From the NCBI GenBank assembly GCA_003118195.1, contig BEXV01000214.1, forward strand, positions 188,297-212,093: 23,797 nucleotides of DNA. Reading direction: 5' to 3'. How positions within the stretch are numbered: position 1 is the first letter of the stretch; each line of letters begins with the position of its first letter. Position numbers and translations under genes: made by a program. Shown here piece by piece: positions 8,986 to 17,690 of this stretch. The notes under the pieces were generated by a model. The model was not told where the DNA came from and searched no databases. It worked only from the letters and a program-made list of their open reading frames with translations. The stretch is from Hemicentrotus pulcherrimus (lineage: Eukaryota; Echinodermata; Echinoidea; Camarodonta; Strongylocentrotidae).

Positions 8986-10082
8986 TGGGAAACCATCTCA
9001 TTCAAATCATAACTTGGTTGATAATTCGCCGACAAGTATCCCTTTCTTATGTGAATCAAATATATATTTGTCGTTCAGTGGTTGATAGCGAAGAAAATGA
9101 CCACAATCGACGGTACTTATATATTTATTGTTGGGCTTCTCTGTATTTTGATACTCGATTCTTCAGGGGATTATCAGGCATTGATTACAAGCGAATCTGG
9201 AGTTAATTTGACCGATGAAAAAATGACGGAGAAATTATAATTTTTGTCGTATGCATATTTATTCTTTAAGAGATGTTATCGCAAGGAACAGTAAAACTTT
9301 ATTGCGAAAACAAGAATAAAGCTTAGAGAAGAGTCAATATGGATATTTCGTTTCAGATCCTGATTTAACATTTTATGTTACGAAATTTAAAAAATAAGTC
9401 GATTCATTTCAATTTCCGTCAATATTATCATTGAAGAAGAGACTCAATCTGAATTCTGAAAAACTGTATTTATGGAAATAATTAAAAGTTCCGATTTGTA
9501 ATTTCAAGTTCAAGTTGTTTGATTCCTAACACTCTTGAGGTCGTTCACATAGAATTCGAAAGAAAAAAAACAAATTATACAAAAAGCACAATATCAAAAC
9601 GAAAATATATATGCATCAAGAAGCTAATTACTGTCACTTTAATCTATAACATATACCAGATATTTTTTAACCACAAATTTTGCTTTCACTAAATATATAT
9701 TTGATTTAACTAATCTAACACTAATTCATCACCAAGATATGTAATACATCGATATTTCATGAGCGATTCGGACAATATCTCCTGCAGGAAGTAATCACAA
9801 TATCACAAACTCCCTAAACATAATTTAGTGGAAAATTTGTGGTATTTTGAGCTGCATTTTTAGATTGTCAGGATTTATCGTTATGTATAGAGTTGTATTT
9901 GGGGAAAAAAGCAACGACAACAACAAACGCATTTCGTTATATTTCAGAAATTGAAATTGGGTACTATCGAATAATTAACAGCTATTTAAAGGTTTATCAA
10001 TTCTTTTCTACGAGTAGACCATTTATAGGGAGGGATTCATGATGTGCAGTAGTTTCTGGGCACAACTTTAAAAAAACATTTC
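8986..10082. other. AT-rich spacer, nothing recognised
   Basis: More than 1 kb of A/T-dominated DNA with ATATAT words near 9060, 9120, 9605 and 9693. No exon, element or structured RNA is apparent. A TTCAAGTTCAAG word at about 9504 weakly recalls inverted non-LTR tails, but nothing around it supports that. Confidence 0.65.
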
Positions 10083-10310
10083 AACTGCTCTTAAAGCCCA
10101 AGTCCACTCCAAAAATAACTTACTTTCAATAGAACCAGAAAAATCAGACAAACCAATCAAACAACATTTGAGCAAAATCGGATAGCTAATAAGAAAGTTA
10201 TGAATTTTTAATGACACGAAAAACTTTGAAAATCACTACTCAAATTGGCAACTCACTCATGAGTCTGTGATGTATGGTCCTCACTATGCACTTATTATTC
10301 CCTGTATATT
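10083..10310 (+). mobile_element. truncated echinoid foldback/MITE-like repeat
   Basis: The segment begins TTAAAGCCCAAGTCCACTCC, runs through AAAAATCAGACAAACC, then AAAATCGGATAGCTAATAAG and AAAGTTATGA. It continues through ACTCATGAGTCTGTGATG to TTATTATTCCCTG and an AT-rich centre. As I remember it, the abundant sea urchin repeat has the same order: a TTAAAGG-CAAGTCCAC terminus, AATCGGATGTAAAATAAGAAAGTTATGA, then ATTTGTGATGTCCCTCACT-like words. Known copies are palindromic, with the mirror half ending GTGGACTTGTCCTTTAA. That half is not visible downstream, so this looks like one half only. It is non-autonomous, with no coding sequence. Family placement is from memory and has not been searched. 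Confidence 0.6.
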
Positions 10311-10784
10311 AATAATATAAATTTCCTACTTTCACCTTAAGAATCCTCTTTCTTCACACCAGCATCCAAGTTAGATTGTTAGTAATATGCGTTTGTGTTG
10401 ATGCACAAATAAAGAGTAATTTTTGTCCAATTAGATCATGAAAAAAAAAATGAATTTTGATAAACTATTTATATAGAAATCAATAATTATGAAATACAAT
10501 ATTAATNTCATTCTATGTTCATTGCTATTTAAATATCATGCTTACAACCAATCTCTACAAATGAATCAACATGCCTTTCGAAAATTTCAGGGGAAATTTT
10601 ATGTTTCACTTTATTTTTAGATGTGCCTTACGATTTATATTTCTATGCTTATCTTCAAATCATGTCATGTTTACAAGCAATTTGTGCAAATACAAATATA
10701 CATTATATAAACACGAGGAAGTCTTAAGTTTCGACCCCAATAGGTGTGCCTAAGAAGAAAAAAAACAGAAAGAAAAAGAAACAA
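10311..10784. other. AT-rich spacer ending in an A/G-rich tract
   Basis: Strongly AT-rich DNA includes a poly(A) run near 10440 and an unresolved N at 10507. From about 10752 the strand becomes purine-rich (AAGAAGAAAAAAAACAGAAAG). No coding sequence or recognised element. Confidence 0.65.
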
Positions 10785-10824
10785 CAATCTAAGTTTTATA
10801 TCTCCAATCTAAGTTTTATATCTC
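10785..10824 (+). repeat. perfect 20-bp tandem duplication
   Basis: CAATCTAAGTTTTATATCTC occurs twice in direct succession (10785-10804 and 10805-10824) without a mismatch. It looks like a recent local duplication, for example by slippage or end repair. No recognised function. Confidence 0.97.
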
Positions 10825-11399
10825 TTTTTCCCTACAGTTTACATACATGCTTCTACGCTGTGACCATGTCTATCATTAAACGTCAGACGCTATTGACTGC
10901 AGGTTTTCAAATTTGCAAATATGTTTTGCAATGACAGTAAACACACATTTATTGTTTGTTTTCCTTCAGTCGTAATTTGTTGCATGAACGTCACTGGTTC
11001 ACCCCAGAGGAGTGTTGGCACGGATGAATGCAAGAGGGAGGGAGAGAGATGTAGCATGAGAAAGGAATGGAATGAGGATAAGAGAGGGAGAGAAAGAAAG
11101 AAATAGAGGGGGAGGGGGACTGGCCACCTGGTTGTACCCTTGTTGGCAAATTTAAGCATGTGACGACATTTCTCTCCCCCTTTCTTATCTTCTTCTTAAT
11201 TGTTTGTCGGAAATTTCCAGCAAACTATTCCATGTTTTTAGTCCGGCACCCCCTCCCTATTCTCCCTATTCAAAACAGTTTTGGTGAATTCAATGCTGAA
11301 GAGAGATAGAAAAGAAAAGAGAAACAGAAAATATAGAAATTTAGTAAAGGAGAGAGAGAGGGAGAGAGAAAAGAGAAAGATGGTAAAGAGATAAATAAG
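10825..11399. other. spacer with purine-rich tracts
   Basis: AG-rich stretches occur at about 11030-11120 and 11300-11395 (AGAGAGGGAGAGA words), separated by mixed sequence with a C-rich patch near 11250. The Lys/Arg/Glu-rich and Ser/Leu-rich frames on either strand come from these tracts. No gene supported. Confidence 0.6.
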
Positions 11400-11895
11400 T
11401 GGGTATGAGGGCGGTTTGATCTGCCGTCTTGGGCCCTAGGTAGGACGCGCGCCTGTCATCCTAGTCTTAATTTGACGTCTGTCAGCACGTTCTCCACTTT
11501 CCTCGTCACAAATAACATTTGCGCCTATAACCTTCACACGGGCGCGACCCACATTCATGGCCCAAGTTCCCTGCTCCAGTTTTGCATCTTCTCCCCTTTC
11601 AGATCTGGGGCTTTAGTCCTTCTTGAACTTGAAAGCATGCCGCCCCTATCCCTCTCGACGTCTAAGCGGCTGGAGAATTACAAGGAAAAGAACCAGCGCG
11701 CGGCAGACCTGCAGGGGCCCTCAAACGAAATCGTGGCGCCACTCTCGTTTCGCCTCAGCAACACACATACACCTCCGAAGTTTATGTCTGGGACTACACG
11801 AATCGTTGGCAGCCTTCTGCACCCACTTGCGATCGTGCATAACCAAACTTGCGCATGGCATCTAAAAGAAAAATGCCTTTTAAAAGATGTTTAAC
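11400..11895. other. GC-rich island with an 85-codon ORF of unknown status
   Basis: This is the largest CpG-rich patch in the window (GGACGCGCGCC, CACGGGCGCGACC, CAGCGCGCGGCAG). A plus-strand frame is open from 11472 to a TAA ending at 11894, the longest frame outside simple repeats, but it begins at TTG. The first ATG is at 11637, leaving MPPLSLSTSKRLENYKEKNQRAADLQGP-type sequence of 85 residues with no signal peptide, membrane segment or known motif. An unrecognised exon, a CpG-rich promoter region and a regulatory island are all possible. I see no clear donor or acceptor pair to choose between them. Confidence 0.3.
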
Positions 11896-12409
11896 TAGGT
11901 AAGCCTTTTGGATCCTAGGTAAATAAACGTGGATGAGCCCCAAAATGAACGCAGGGAAGAGCGACGACAAAAGATAGAATAATCAGCGTGGTGGTCGAAG
12001 GTGAGATGGGAGGGGGCTGATCACAAAATACCTTGAGCCTGGCTCAGTCACGTTTCGGGGCGTTTCAACGACTATAGCACTGATGTGAAAAACATTCATC
12101 AGACAGAGTTATTTTCAGTTGAACAGATGATTAACAGACGATACTTTACATAATGGAAAGAAAATACTTTGGCAACTTAAATGCGCGAGTGTCCTGAAAC
12201 TAAGTGTGGAAAACTAATTTGGTTTCTGAGGGTAAACAAATCTAAACTTTCTCATCGTAAAATGAAGGGCAGTTGAATTAATAATCAACCAATAAATACA
12301 AATGTTTGTCACTTTTCTCTGAACAAATATAATGAAAGAGGGTAATCTACAGTGGATTTGTAACAGCTATATGTATTTTTTTCTGATCATACACAAATCA
12401 ACCACATGC
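11896..12409. other. spacer, nothing recognised
   Basis: The first 170 bp are mixed composition with CACGTTTCGGGGCGTTTCAACG near 12051. The rest is AT-rich. No exon or repeat assigned. Confidence 0.55.
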
Positions 12410-12672
12410 CCTTTTACACTGTATCCCCCATTCTCTTTTAGAGAGTTATAGATCGCCTCTTCATCATTGTTAATGTTTGTATTTTGTTGACTTTATATAG
12501 AGCCTCGCTCAAAAGCTTTATTTCTAAAGGGGTCCTAAAACCATTCATTTTATGATGTAATCATGTTAATGCATGTTGATTAATGTACGATTACCAGTCT
12601 CTTTTTTTTATGTAAAAGGTTATACCATGTTTTGTGTGGTTTTGAATAAAATGAACTTGAAATTGAACTAAA
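12410..12672 (+). mobile_element. possible 3' end of a non-LTR retrotransposon, or a polyadenylated 3' end
   Basis: An AT-rich, non-coding stretch closes with GAATAAAATGAACTTGAAATTGAAC. It combines an AATAAA signal (12645-12650) with an imperfect GAACTTGAA-type tail. CR1/L2-like elements of echinoderms and other marine invertebrates often end in AATAAA followed by short TGAACT/TTGAAC repeats, so this may be a 5'-truncated copy. No reverse-transcriptase sequence is present upstream. A genuine gene 3' UTR is the alternative. Confidence 0.3.
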
Positions 12673-13019
12673 AGCGTTCTCATACCGTTGGGTATCTTGT
12701 CAGGGAGTAATCCAATATGCAGTATTTGAAGCAGATCGTAAAAGGAAAGAAAGGTCTATAAACATGCAAACAAAATGAGAGAGAAATAGAGAAATGCAAA
12801 TATTTAAACTCATTTTGTTTCTTTTGTATTGTTAAATTACAAGAAGAAAGGTAGAAACAAAATGAGACGGACTAATGACCAATCTCAATCCAGAAAGAAA
12901 CAGTGAAGCCAAGGAAAAAATGAAATAAAAGAGAGAATTAGTTAAAATTAAAAAGAATCGACCATACGATATGATAAAATAAATGAAAAGAGGTTAAAGC
13001 TTTTATCGTAGAGGGTGAC
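12673..13019. other. A-rich spacer
   Basis: Purine-rich, A-rich DNA (AAGAAAG, GAGAGAAATAGAG words) without a recognised element or exon. Confidence 0.65.
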
Positions 13020-13345
13020 CGAGATCTGCACACTGAGATTTGGACCCCTTTTCCTGCAAAAAACAGCAGACCATCAACATCAACAACAACAACAGCAGAA
13101 GCGTATCAACTAGAATATTGCAATCGTCGACCAGCCCTGATGCAACTTAATCCCTTCCCCCGTTGCCATAGGAACGAGCTCATTAATTGGTATTTCCTAG
13201 TTTCCGATGGCTGAGCGAAGAAGTCGATGAAAGTTTTAATCCCTGTCTTCCATTCAAAATACGATAGCCGCGGTCAGCTTGCCGACATCAGGTGAGCAAA
13301 TTTCAAGGTCGTGATCCGAACTCGAGAACGAGATTGACGACGTGA
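13020..13345. promoter_or_regulatory. candidate cis-regulatory module with X-box-like and Otx-type sites
   Basis: This GC-balanced island follows an A-rich spacer. It holds two TAATCC words (13148-13153 and 13237-13242), the Otx/Bicoid-class consensus. It also holds ATTAATTGG (13182-13190), an antennapedia-class homeodomain word, and GTTGCCATAGGAAC (13162-13175), which fits the general RFX X-box pattern. A CAACAACAACAACAGCAG run lies at about 13081-13098. No long frame is open. Enhancer function is inferred from motif density and composition only. Confidence 0.3.
13162..13175. promoter_or_regulatory. RFX X-box-like imperfect palindrome
   Basis: GTTGCC-AT-AGGAAC matches the half-site-spacer-half-site layout RYYNYY, two A/T bases, RRNRAC bound by RFX winged-helix factors, which control ciliary genes. 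The second half-site has G where vertebrate sites usually have C or T, so affinity may be lower. There is no ciliary gene in view to support it. Confidence 0.3.
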
Positions 13346-13988
13346 CAACTAACACGTTCCATCGTTAACTATGCATCAAACCAAGCACCATTCTGCCTTC
13401 AAAAGTGAAGCATAAACGCGGCCTTATAGTCCACAGTGGTTTGATATTTGTGATTTATCCTCCAGGTCTACAGGTTCAGCGTCATGTCATTAGAAAACGC
13501 AATTACGAAGTCAAAATAATGTGTAAATGGGTTATAAATTGATCAAGAGATGGCAATGTATAGACCTGAAATTTTCACGAAGGGACTTGTCTATACAGGA
13601 TTTGACAGTGAAGACAATAGTACATGAAAATTGATTATTTGCTTTTGATCAACTATATGTTAATATGAAAATGTTTAGTGCAGAAATGATTCACTTTCAA
13701 GATAATCATGGTTTTATTACATTTTCGTTCTCTTCGTCGTAGACTAAACGTCTCGTCAAAGTGTCGAATTAAAGCTGGATGGTTCAATCTAAGAAATGTC
13801 TATAGTCATGAAACAAAATCAAAACTCGGATCACAATCGATCGTTATCAAGTGGAAACTCGTCAAACTTTGCTGGACAGTGAAATACGTTACAAACGAAT
13901 CATACAGTACACTCATTACTTGGTGACCCAACGTTTGAACAGGGTTTACTTCCTCAAATCTGAACGGTTTAAACTAGGGATTCGGTAA
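13346..13988. other. spacer, nothing recognised
   Basis: Mixed to AT-rich DNA. A 72-codon plus-strand frame at 13708-13926 has no recognisable family signature. No repeat or RNA seen before the dispersed repeat that follows. Confidence 0.6.
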
Positions 13989-14075
13989 CTTTGTCTCAGA
14001 TTTTGAAATAAAAATCCTGGATTTAGCTCATGCTAACTGATAATCATAAACCTTTAGGTCACTCAGGACCCCATG
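13989..14075 (+). repeat. dispersed repeat, copy A
   Basis: This segment aligns over its full length with the reverse complement of 19450-19546. A 21-bp exact core (14011-14031) centres on ATCCTGGATTTAGCTCAT. Shared flanks are CTCAGATTnTGAAA before it and ATAAACCTTyAGGTCA, GTCAGGAC or CTCAGGAC, and CCCATG after it. By eye roughly four bases in five agree outside the core, with a few short indels. It codes for nothing. Immediately downstream are a strong hairpin and a GTTAGG tract that could belong to the same element. Confidence 0.85.
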
Positions 14076-14121
14076 CAGAGACACTGATAACACGTAAGGC
14101 CGTGCATCTCAGATTAAAGTT

Positions 14122-14159
14122 GTTAAACCACGGACCTCTTAGTAAGTCCATGGTTTAAC
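14122..14159 (+). repeat. inverted repeat, 14-bp arms, 10-nt loop
   Basis: GTTAAACCACGGAC (14122-14135) is the reverse complement of GTCCATGGTTTAAC (14146-14159) at 13 of 14 positions, with one C-A mismatch. The loop is CTCTTAGTAA. Outside the arms, TTAAAG at 14114-14119 can pair with CTTTAA at 14165-14170 across unequal bulges. The structure could be a foldback transposon core, a miRNA-like hairpin or a cruciform site. It sits between dispersed repeat copy A and a GTTAGG tract. Confidence 0.9.
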
Positions 14160-14167
14160 GATGCCTT

Positions 14168-14252
14168 TAAGGGTAGGGTTGCGACTGGGTTTCATGTTAG
14201 GTTTAAGTTTAGATTCATGGTTAAGAGGTTAGAAAGGTTATAGTTCCGTGTC
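14168..14252 (+). repeat. degenerate GTTAGG-type tract
   Basis: GGGTAGGGTTGCGACTGGG, ATGTTAGGTTTAAG, GGTTAAGAGGTTAG and AAGGTTATAG are eroded variants of the same hexamer seen at 7660-7721 and 15786-15812. Adjacency to the hairpin suggests both belong to one old dispersed element. Confidence 0.5.
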
Positions 14253-14789
14253 TATATACATGTAATTACTCTGGTTGAAATTTGGAATTCAACTATGGTA
14301 GGATATTGACCGCGAAGCAATTGCCGCCAAGGTTTGTATCGTAGAACCCATTACTTCGAAAATGCTATCAACAAAGACGGAGGAAGACAGAGGAGGTTCC
14401 TTTATCATTAGCCGCCATCTTTCATCTGTAACACCACGCCTTTCTGCTAGGCCAGGTGTATGCTGCACGTGACAGATTCATTTTCACTCTATTTTGGACG
14501 CCATCCAGTATGTCTTTATCATCCCAACTCTGTTCCTTCGATTTTTCTCTCTTCCTCTTGAACTTCTTTATACATGTTTCTCTTTCTTATTTCGTATTTC
14601 TTTGTTCTTCACGCTTTCTGCTTCTTTCCATTTGTCTAAATAAATGCATTAATCATGTTAATACGTTCCACTCAATTACGTTGTTACTCTGAAAATCGTT
14701 AGGGTTTTCGGAGCATAAAGCCGTTCCTGAAATAGTGATGAGAATAACCCCAAAGTCAAAACTTTTGTAAAAATACAATTTATCCTCCC
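14253..14789. other. spacer with a YY1-type site, otherwise unassigned
   Basis: Mixed composition up to about 14470, then T-rich. Pyrimidine-rich sequence at 14530-14640 gives a hydrophobic frame that looks compositional. The only motif of note is GCCGCCATCTT at 14411-14421. Confidence 0.5.
14411..14421 (-). promoter_or_regulatory. YY1-type motif AAGATGGCGGC
   Basis: Read on the minus strand this is the full AAGATGGCGGC consensus of YY1, a zinc-finger factor whose sites often overlap the start codon of housekeeping genes. The ATG within it opens only 16 codons (MAANDKGTSSVFLRLC) before TGA, with no consensus splice donor inside. A promoter here is therefore possible but unsupported. Confidence 0.25.
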
Positions 14790-14820
14790 AAAAAAGAAAG
14801 AAAGAAAAAAAAAAAAAAAA
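14790..14820. repeat. A-rich tract with AAAG units and a 16-base poly(A)
   Basis: AAAAAAGAAAGAAAG is followed by 16 A residues. A retroposon tail was considered, but upstream sequence shows no AATAAA-proximal element body or tRNA-like boxes. It is reported simply as a low-complexity tract. Confidence 0.8.
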
Positions 14821-15233
14821 CGCAACATAATCTTTTTAGGTATTACTGAAGTTAAACCTCACAGTATCATTATCGATATCAATAACCTTTCTTGTATCCA
14901 TTGTCCTTTGTGTAAACATTCATTATCCGGTTGGAATCTCCCATCTTCATGGTCAGAGTAAACCTGAGGGCGACATCCTATACCCCCCAATATAAACAAC
15001 GAGATTGAAGTAATTCAAAACGCGCGAAGATGACACCCTCCCATGTCTGTCCGGTCCTGGCTGGCCGCCGCCAAGTCGCCTACGAGACGCTACCATCACT
15101 CCGCACAAGAAGAACACAGGATCGCATCAAGAATTTCTCACCCTCCAAACAAGATGATAATAAAGAAGTTTTAAGTTCCAATCTATCTTGGCGCATTGTT
15201 TCTGTTTCAAATATACTGACGTGTTTGAGGGGA
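14821..15233. other. spacer with a GC-richer patch at 15020-15140
   Basis: AT-rich sequence gives way to a short GC-richer patch (GTCCTGGCTGGCCGCCGCC) and then returns to mixed DNA. A plus-strand frame beginning at ATG 15030 stays open to 15281 but runs straight through a poly-G tract and shows no domain. Coding status is unsupported. Confidence 0.45.
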
Positions 15234-15370
15234 GGGGGGGGGGGTGGAGCTAGATTTGGGCGGAAAAAGGGAACATTATGACCCTATTCGGCAGTTTAAT
15301 ATCTTCTATAGATTGTGTTTGTGTAAAGTTAAGTACTTTGATGTATCAGGTGAAAGGGGGGGGGGGGGGG
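15234..15370. repeat. two poly(G) tracts (11 and 15 bp) 122 bp apart
   Basis: G11 at 15234-15244 and G15 at 15356-15370 each follow purine-rich leads (TTTGAGGGGA and CAGGTGAAA). Glycine runs in the overlapping frames come from these tracts. Homopolymer lengths may be inaccurate. Confidence 0.9.
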
Positions 15371-15639
15371 CTTCAAGTCAAGTGGGGGATTTGAACAAAT
15401 TGCTGTCAATAAAAGTCCACTTCAAGTCGCAATTAAGCAATTTATCCGTTATTGCATTAATTTCAAATGCTATAGAGTAGTAATATAATCCATATGATTT
15501 AAAAGCACTTTTCGTGTCTCAGACTGCGAAATCTGTTTTTAGAGTGAGGTATTTGCACTCTTTAAAATCAATTTTGGTAAGGCCTATTCATGCATTGTGT
15601 GTTTACTGCTCTCTAAATGATAAAAACCTAAATAGACAG
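15371..15639. other. AT-rich spacer
   Basis: TTCAAGTC occurs twice about 50 bp apart (near 15372 and 15421). A small imperfect hairpin (AGAGTG / CACTCT) is at 15541-15561. Nothing else recognised. Confidence 0.55.
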
Positions 15640-15785
15640 GATTGACTTGTACGATCGTGTTGCCGCCATCAATCTGCGTCTCGGTATAACTCCCACGTTT
15701 GTTCCAGCGACGAATGCTCCGGGTTTTATTTCGCCAAAAGCTTAGCGTTGGGAAGAGGGTTGCAATAAGGTTGTGAGATAATGTT
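15640..15785. other. GC-richer island
   Basis: GTTGCCGCCATC, CAGCGACGAATGCTCCGGG and similar CpG-containing words contrast with AT-rich upstream DNA. It is followed directly by a GTTAGG tract. It may be part of a dispersed element or a conserved element; I cannot decide. Confidence 0.3.
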
Positions 15786-15812
15786 TATGGTTAGGGTTAG
15801 GAATAACGTAAG
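15786..15812 (+). repeat. short GTTAGG-type tract
   Basis: TTTATGGTTAGGGTTAGGAATAACG contains two clean GTTAGG units. It is the third such tract in the window. The 7.7-kb and 15.8-kb copies are both preceded, at different distances, by a GGGyTTTATTTC word (7630-7640 and 15721-15731), which hints at a common parent element. Confidence 0.5.
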
Positions 15813-15839
15813 GTCGAGGGCTGCAGTTACGAATTTGGT

Positions 15840-16373
15840 TTGTGTAGGAAATTAGTGGGGAACAATAATAGCCACTCGCCAGAGCAAGGCAAGTGTCGTA
15901 CATACTCGTCTCGGCGGGCTAGCTATAAAGCAAAGTCTGTTGGTGGGGGATGAATGGTGTTGATGATCAAGATTTTAACACGTGGGGGCACTGGCGATGA
16001 AATGTCGGCAAAGCCCCCGTGGGCCCGGCAGCCTGCACTTTAGAGACGCAGCCCGTAGAAGACTTAGGGGGCAGCTATCCCCTTAATCTGGTGGCATTCA
16101 AAGACTTAAGCGAACAATGTCAAGGCGTTGGGATGCGGACAAACATGGCGGAGTCCGTGTCGAAGGGTTGGGCTTTGAAAGCCGATGAAATGTCTGCATC
16201 ACGGCAGCGAACAGAAGCAAGGGCGTCTCTAACAAGAAGGGAGAAGATCAAGGAGCTTGAAACTCCCTTCATACTTTCTGCAAATTGGGACTTTTCTAAA
16301 CCAAGCAATTTAAGACATCTTTCCCACTCTATATCTTTGTTCATATCATATTTAACTTTATTATTTAGGGAGA
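15840..16373. other. GC-rich stretch containing a short ORF in good start context
   Basis: A CpG-containing region runs to about 16270, then turns AT-rich. The plus-strand sequence AAACATGGCGGAG (ATG at 16145) has A at -3 and G at +4 and fits the YY1-type AANATGGCGG pattern. It opens an 83-codon frame starting MAESVSKGWALKADEMSASRQRTE with a basic, helix-prone stretch EARASLTRREKIKELE. The frame then passes through AT-rich DNA and a poly-G tract to its stop, and I find no GTRAGT donor inside the plausible part. A first exon is conceivable but not demonstrated. No family recognised. Confidence 0.25.
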
Positions 16374-16385
16374 GGGGGGGGGGGG
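16374..16385. repeat. poly(G) tract, 12 bp
   Basis: G12 follows TTTAGGGAGA, again with a short purine lead. It is one of eight G/C homopolymers of at least nine bases in the window. Confidence 0.93.
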
Positions 16386-16646
16386 TTCTTTAAATGTCTC
16401 CTTTTCATTGTCCGCAAATTCTAGCGATGGGCATGGCGCGACATTAAGAGATAAAATCAGGATTTCTTTTGACATTTCCCTTATTTTTGGAAGGGATGAA
16501 TGTTTTGATTTTGTTTTACCTATCTTGTCGACAACTTCGGATGTCATGCCCATCATTTGGAAAGGTCTAGTTACACCCCTGAACAGAAGGGGGGTAATGT
16601 AGAGTTCGTTTTCCCTTCCCTGAAAGCTTACTAGTGACTAGCTTTC
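16386..16646. other. spacer ending in a 7-bp hairpin
   Basis: No gene is recognised, although both strands are open for about 60 codons. At the end GAAAGCT (16622-16628) pairs perfectly with AGCTTTC (16640-16646) around an 11-base loop that contains ACTAGT. Confidence 0.5.
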
Positions 16647-16835
16647 GTCACCCTTGTGCCGATATGATGGTATTGAGATGAGGAAGCATCGCTCTCTCTC
16701 TCTCCCCGTGAGATCCGGCTTCATGGCTTGGGTCCTCCTGCAAGCCGTGGCACTCGAGCGGAACGGCTGGCGGTAAAGAATCTTCACGGGGTTTGAATCT
16801 CGAGAGCAGCGTCCACACTCTCTCTCTCGCTAACA
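16647..16835. other. GC-richer island with CT tracts
   Basis: Two short (CT)n tracts (about 16691-16704 and 16818-16829) bracket a CpG-containing core with a 9-bp hairpin (16722-16749). A GGTTTGAATCT word at about 16788-16798 resembles a tRNA B box but has no tRNA fold around it. Candidate conserved element only. Confidence 0.3.
16722..16749 (+). repeat. hairpin, 9-bp stem, 10-nt loop
   Basis: CATGGCTTG pairs with CAAGCCGTG (one T-G wobble) around GGTCCTCCTG. The stem is short for a miRNA precursor. It is recorded as structure only. Confidence 0.55.
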
Positions 16836-17399
16836 TCCAAGAAGATAACTTCACGAAATATATCTTTCAGGAGCTGCAATTTTCTGATAACATCACTCCG
16901 AATTTTGGGGAAAAGAGGAAACATAATAATGATTATTACTTTATTATGATTTATCCATAGTGGGTTGCAGGTATACTTCACCTGGGTTGATGAAAGTGAT
17001 ATCAAATAATAATTGGTTTGATAAAGAATTTTCTAATGAATGTACAAAGCGCTGAATATTGTTAATGCACTGGCCTAAGTCGATCTTCCACAAAGCGCTC
17101 AAACATCTAAGAAACTTCTCCATACGCGGTATCCAGTAACTTTACCTGGGTCGTGAGTGGCAAAAGAAGCGAAAATGTATTGCCAATGGGAATATCTTCT
17201 GCTGAAAGCAAGAAGTACGTTAGCTCGTTAAATTCAAAAAGAGGTAAAGTTCATTTGCCTCTCACTGACGATATGTTGTTTTAATACATTTGTATTCATT
17301 TGACGGTATGACGGTACATGTATTATTCTTTCGTGGAGAAAACATCTCCGCGAACTTTTAAAAAATCCTAGGTGTTAACAGCGCTCTTTAGAATCCGAA
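16836..17399. other. AT-rich spacer
   Basis: No exon is visible. TACTTCACCTGGGT at 16975-16988 is identical to 14 bases of the dispersed repeat at 20886-21032, but the surrounding sequence does not align convincingly. AAAGCGCT words occur near 17047 and 17092. Confidence 0.5.
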
Positions 17400-17690
17400 G
17401 AGGCAGGAAAACCCAACAACTCATCAACTCCCTCTTGTTTGGTTTAGCAGACCTCTGGAACTCTTGTTCTCCACGCCCGTGCCCCGCCATGCCCAAGGCG
17501 AGACGAGGGCTCTCCTAGCTAGAGAAGGGAGAGGAGCTAGATAGATTGCCGCCGGCTGATGAACGCTCGTTGAGTAACAAGAGGGCTGCACAGGAGACAG
17601 CGGGGCAGATTTTAGACAAACCTTACTCATCCGACCAAACACCAAGTGGAAATTATTTCTCCTCAAAACACACACAAGAGAGCAACCAAA
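17400..17690. other. GC-rich island, candidate conserved element
   Basis: CpG-bearing sequence (CACGCCCGTGCCCCGCC, AAGGCGAGACGAGG, TTGCCGCCGGC) contains a self-complementary cluster: CTAGCT near 17515 and AGCTAG near 17537. A minus-strand frame of 83 codons spans it but starts outside any evident splice or promoter context and shows no domain. Sharp AT-rich boundaries are the main reason to flag it. Confidence 0.33.

Noticed and set aside
14698..14820. Poly(A) at 14805-14820 as a SINE tail
   Set aside because: There are no Pol III boxes, AATAAA or target-site duplication upstream; a simple A/AAAG tract explains it.
15184..15370. The two poly-G tracts as ends of a diverged 122-bp tandem duplication
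   Set aside because: Flanks agree only loosely by eye, and the shared G runs drive the impression. A proper alignment would be needed.
16740..16800. Possible tRNA-Leu/Ser-like sequence (TGGCACTCGAGCGG...GGTTTGAATCT)
   Set aside because: A- and B-box words are only approximate, and I could not form acceptor, anticodon or T arms.
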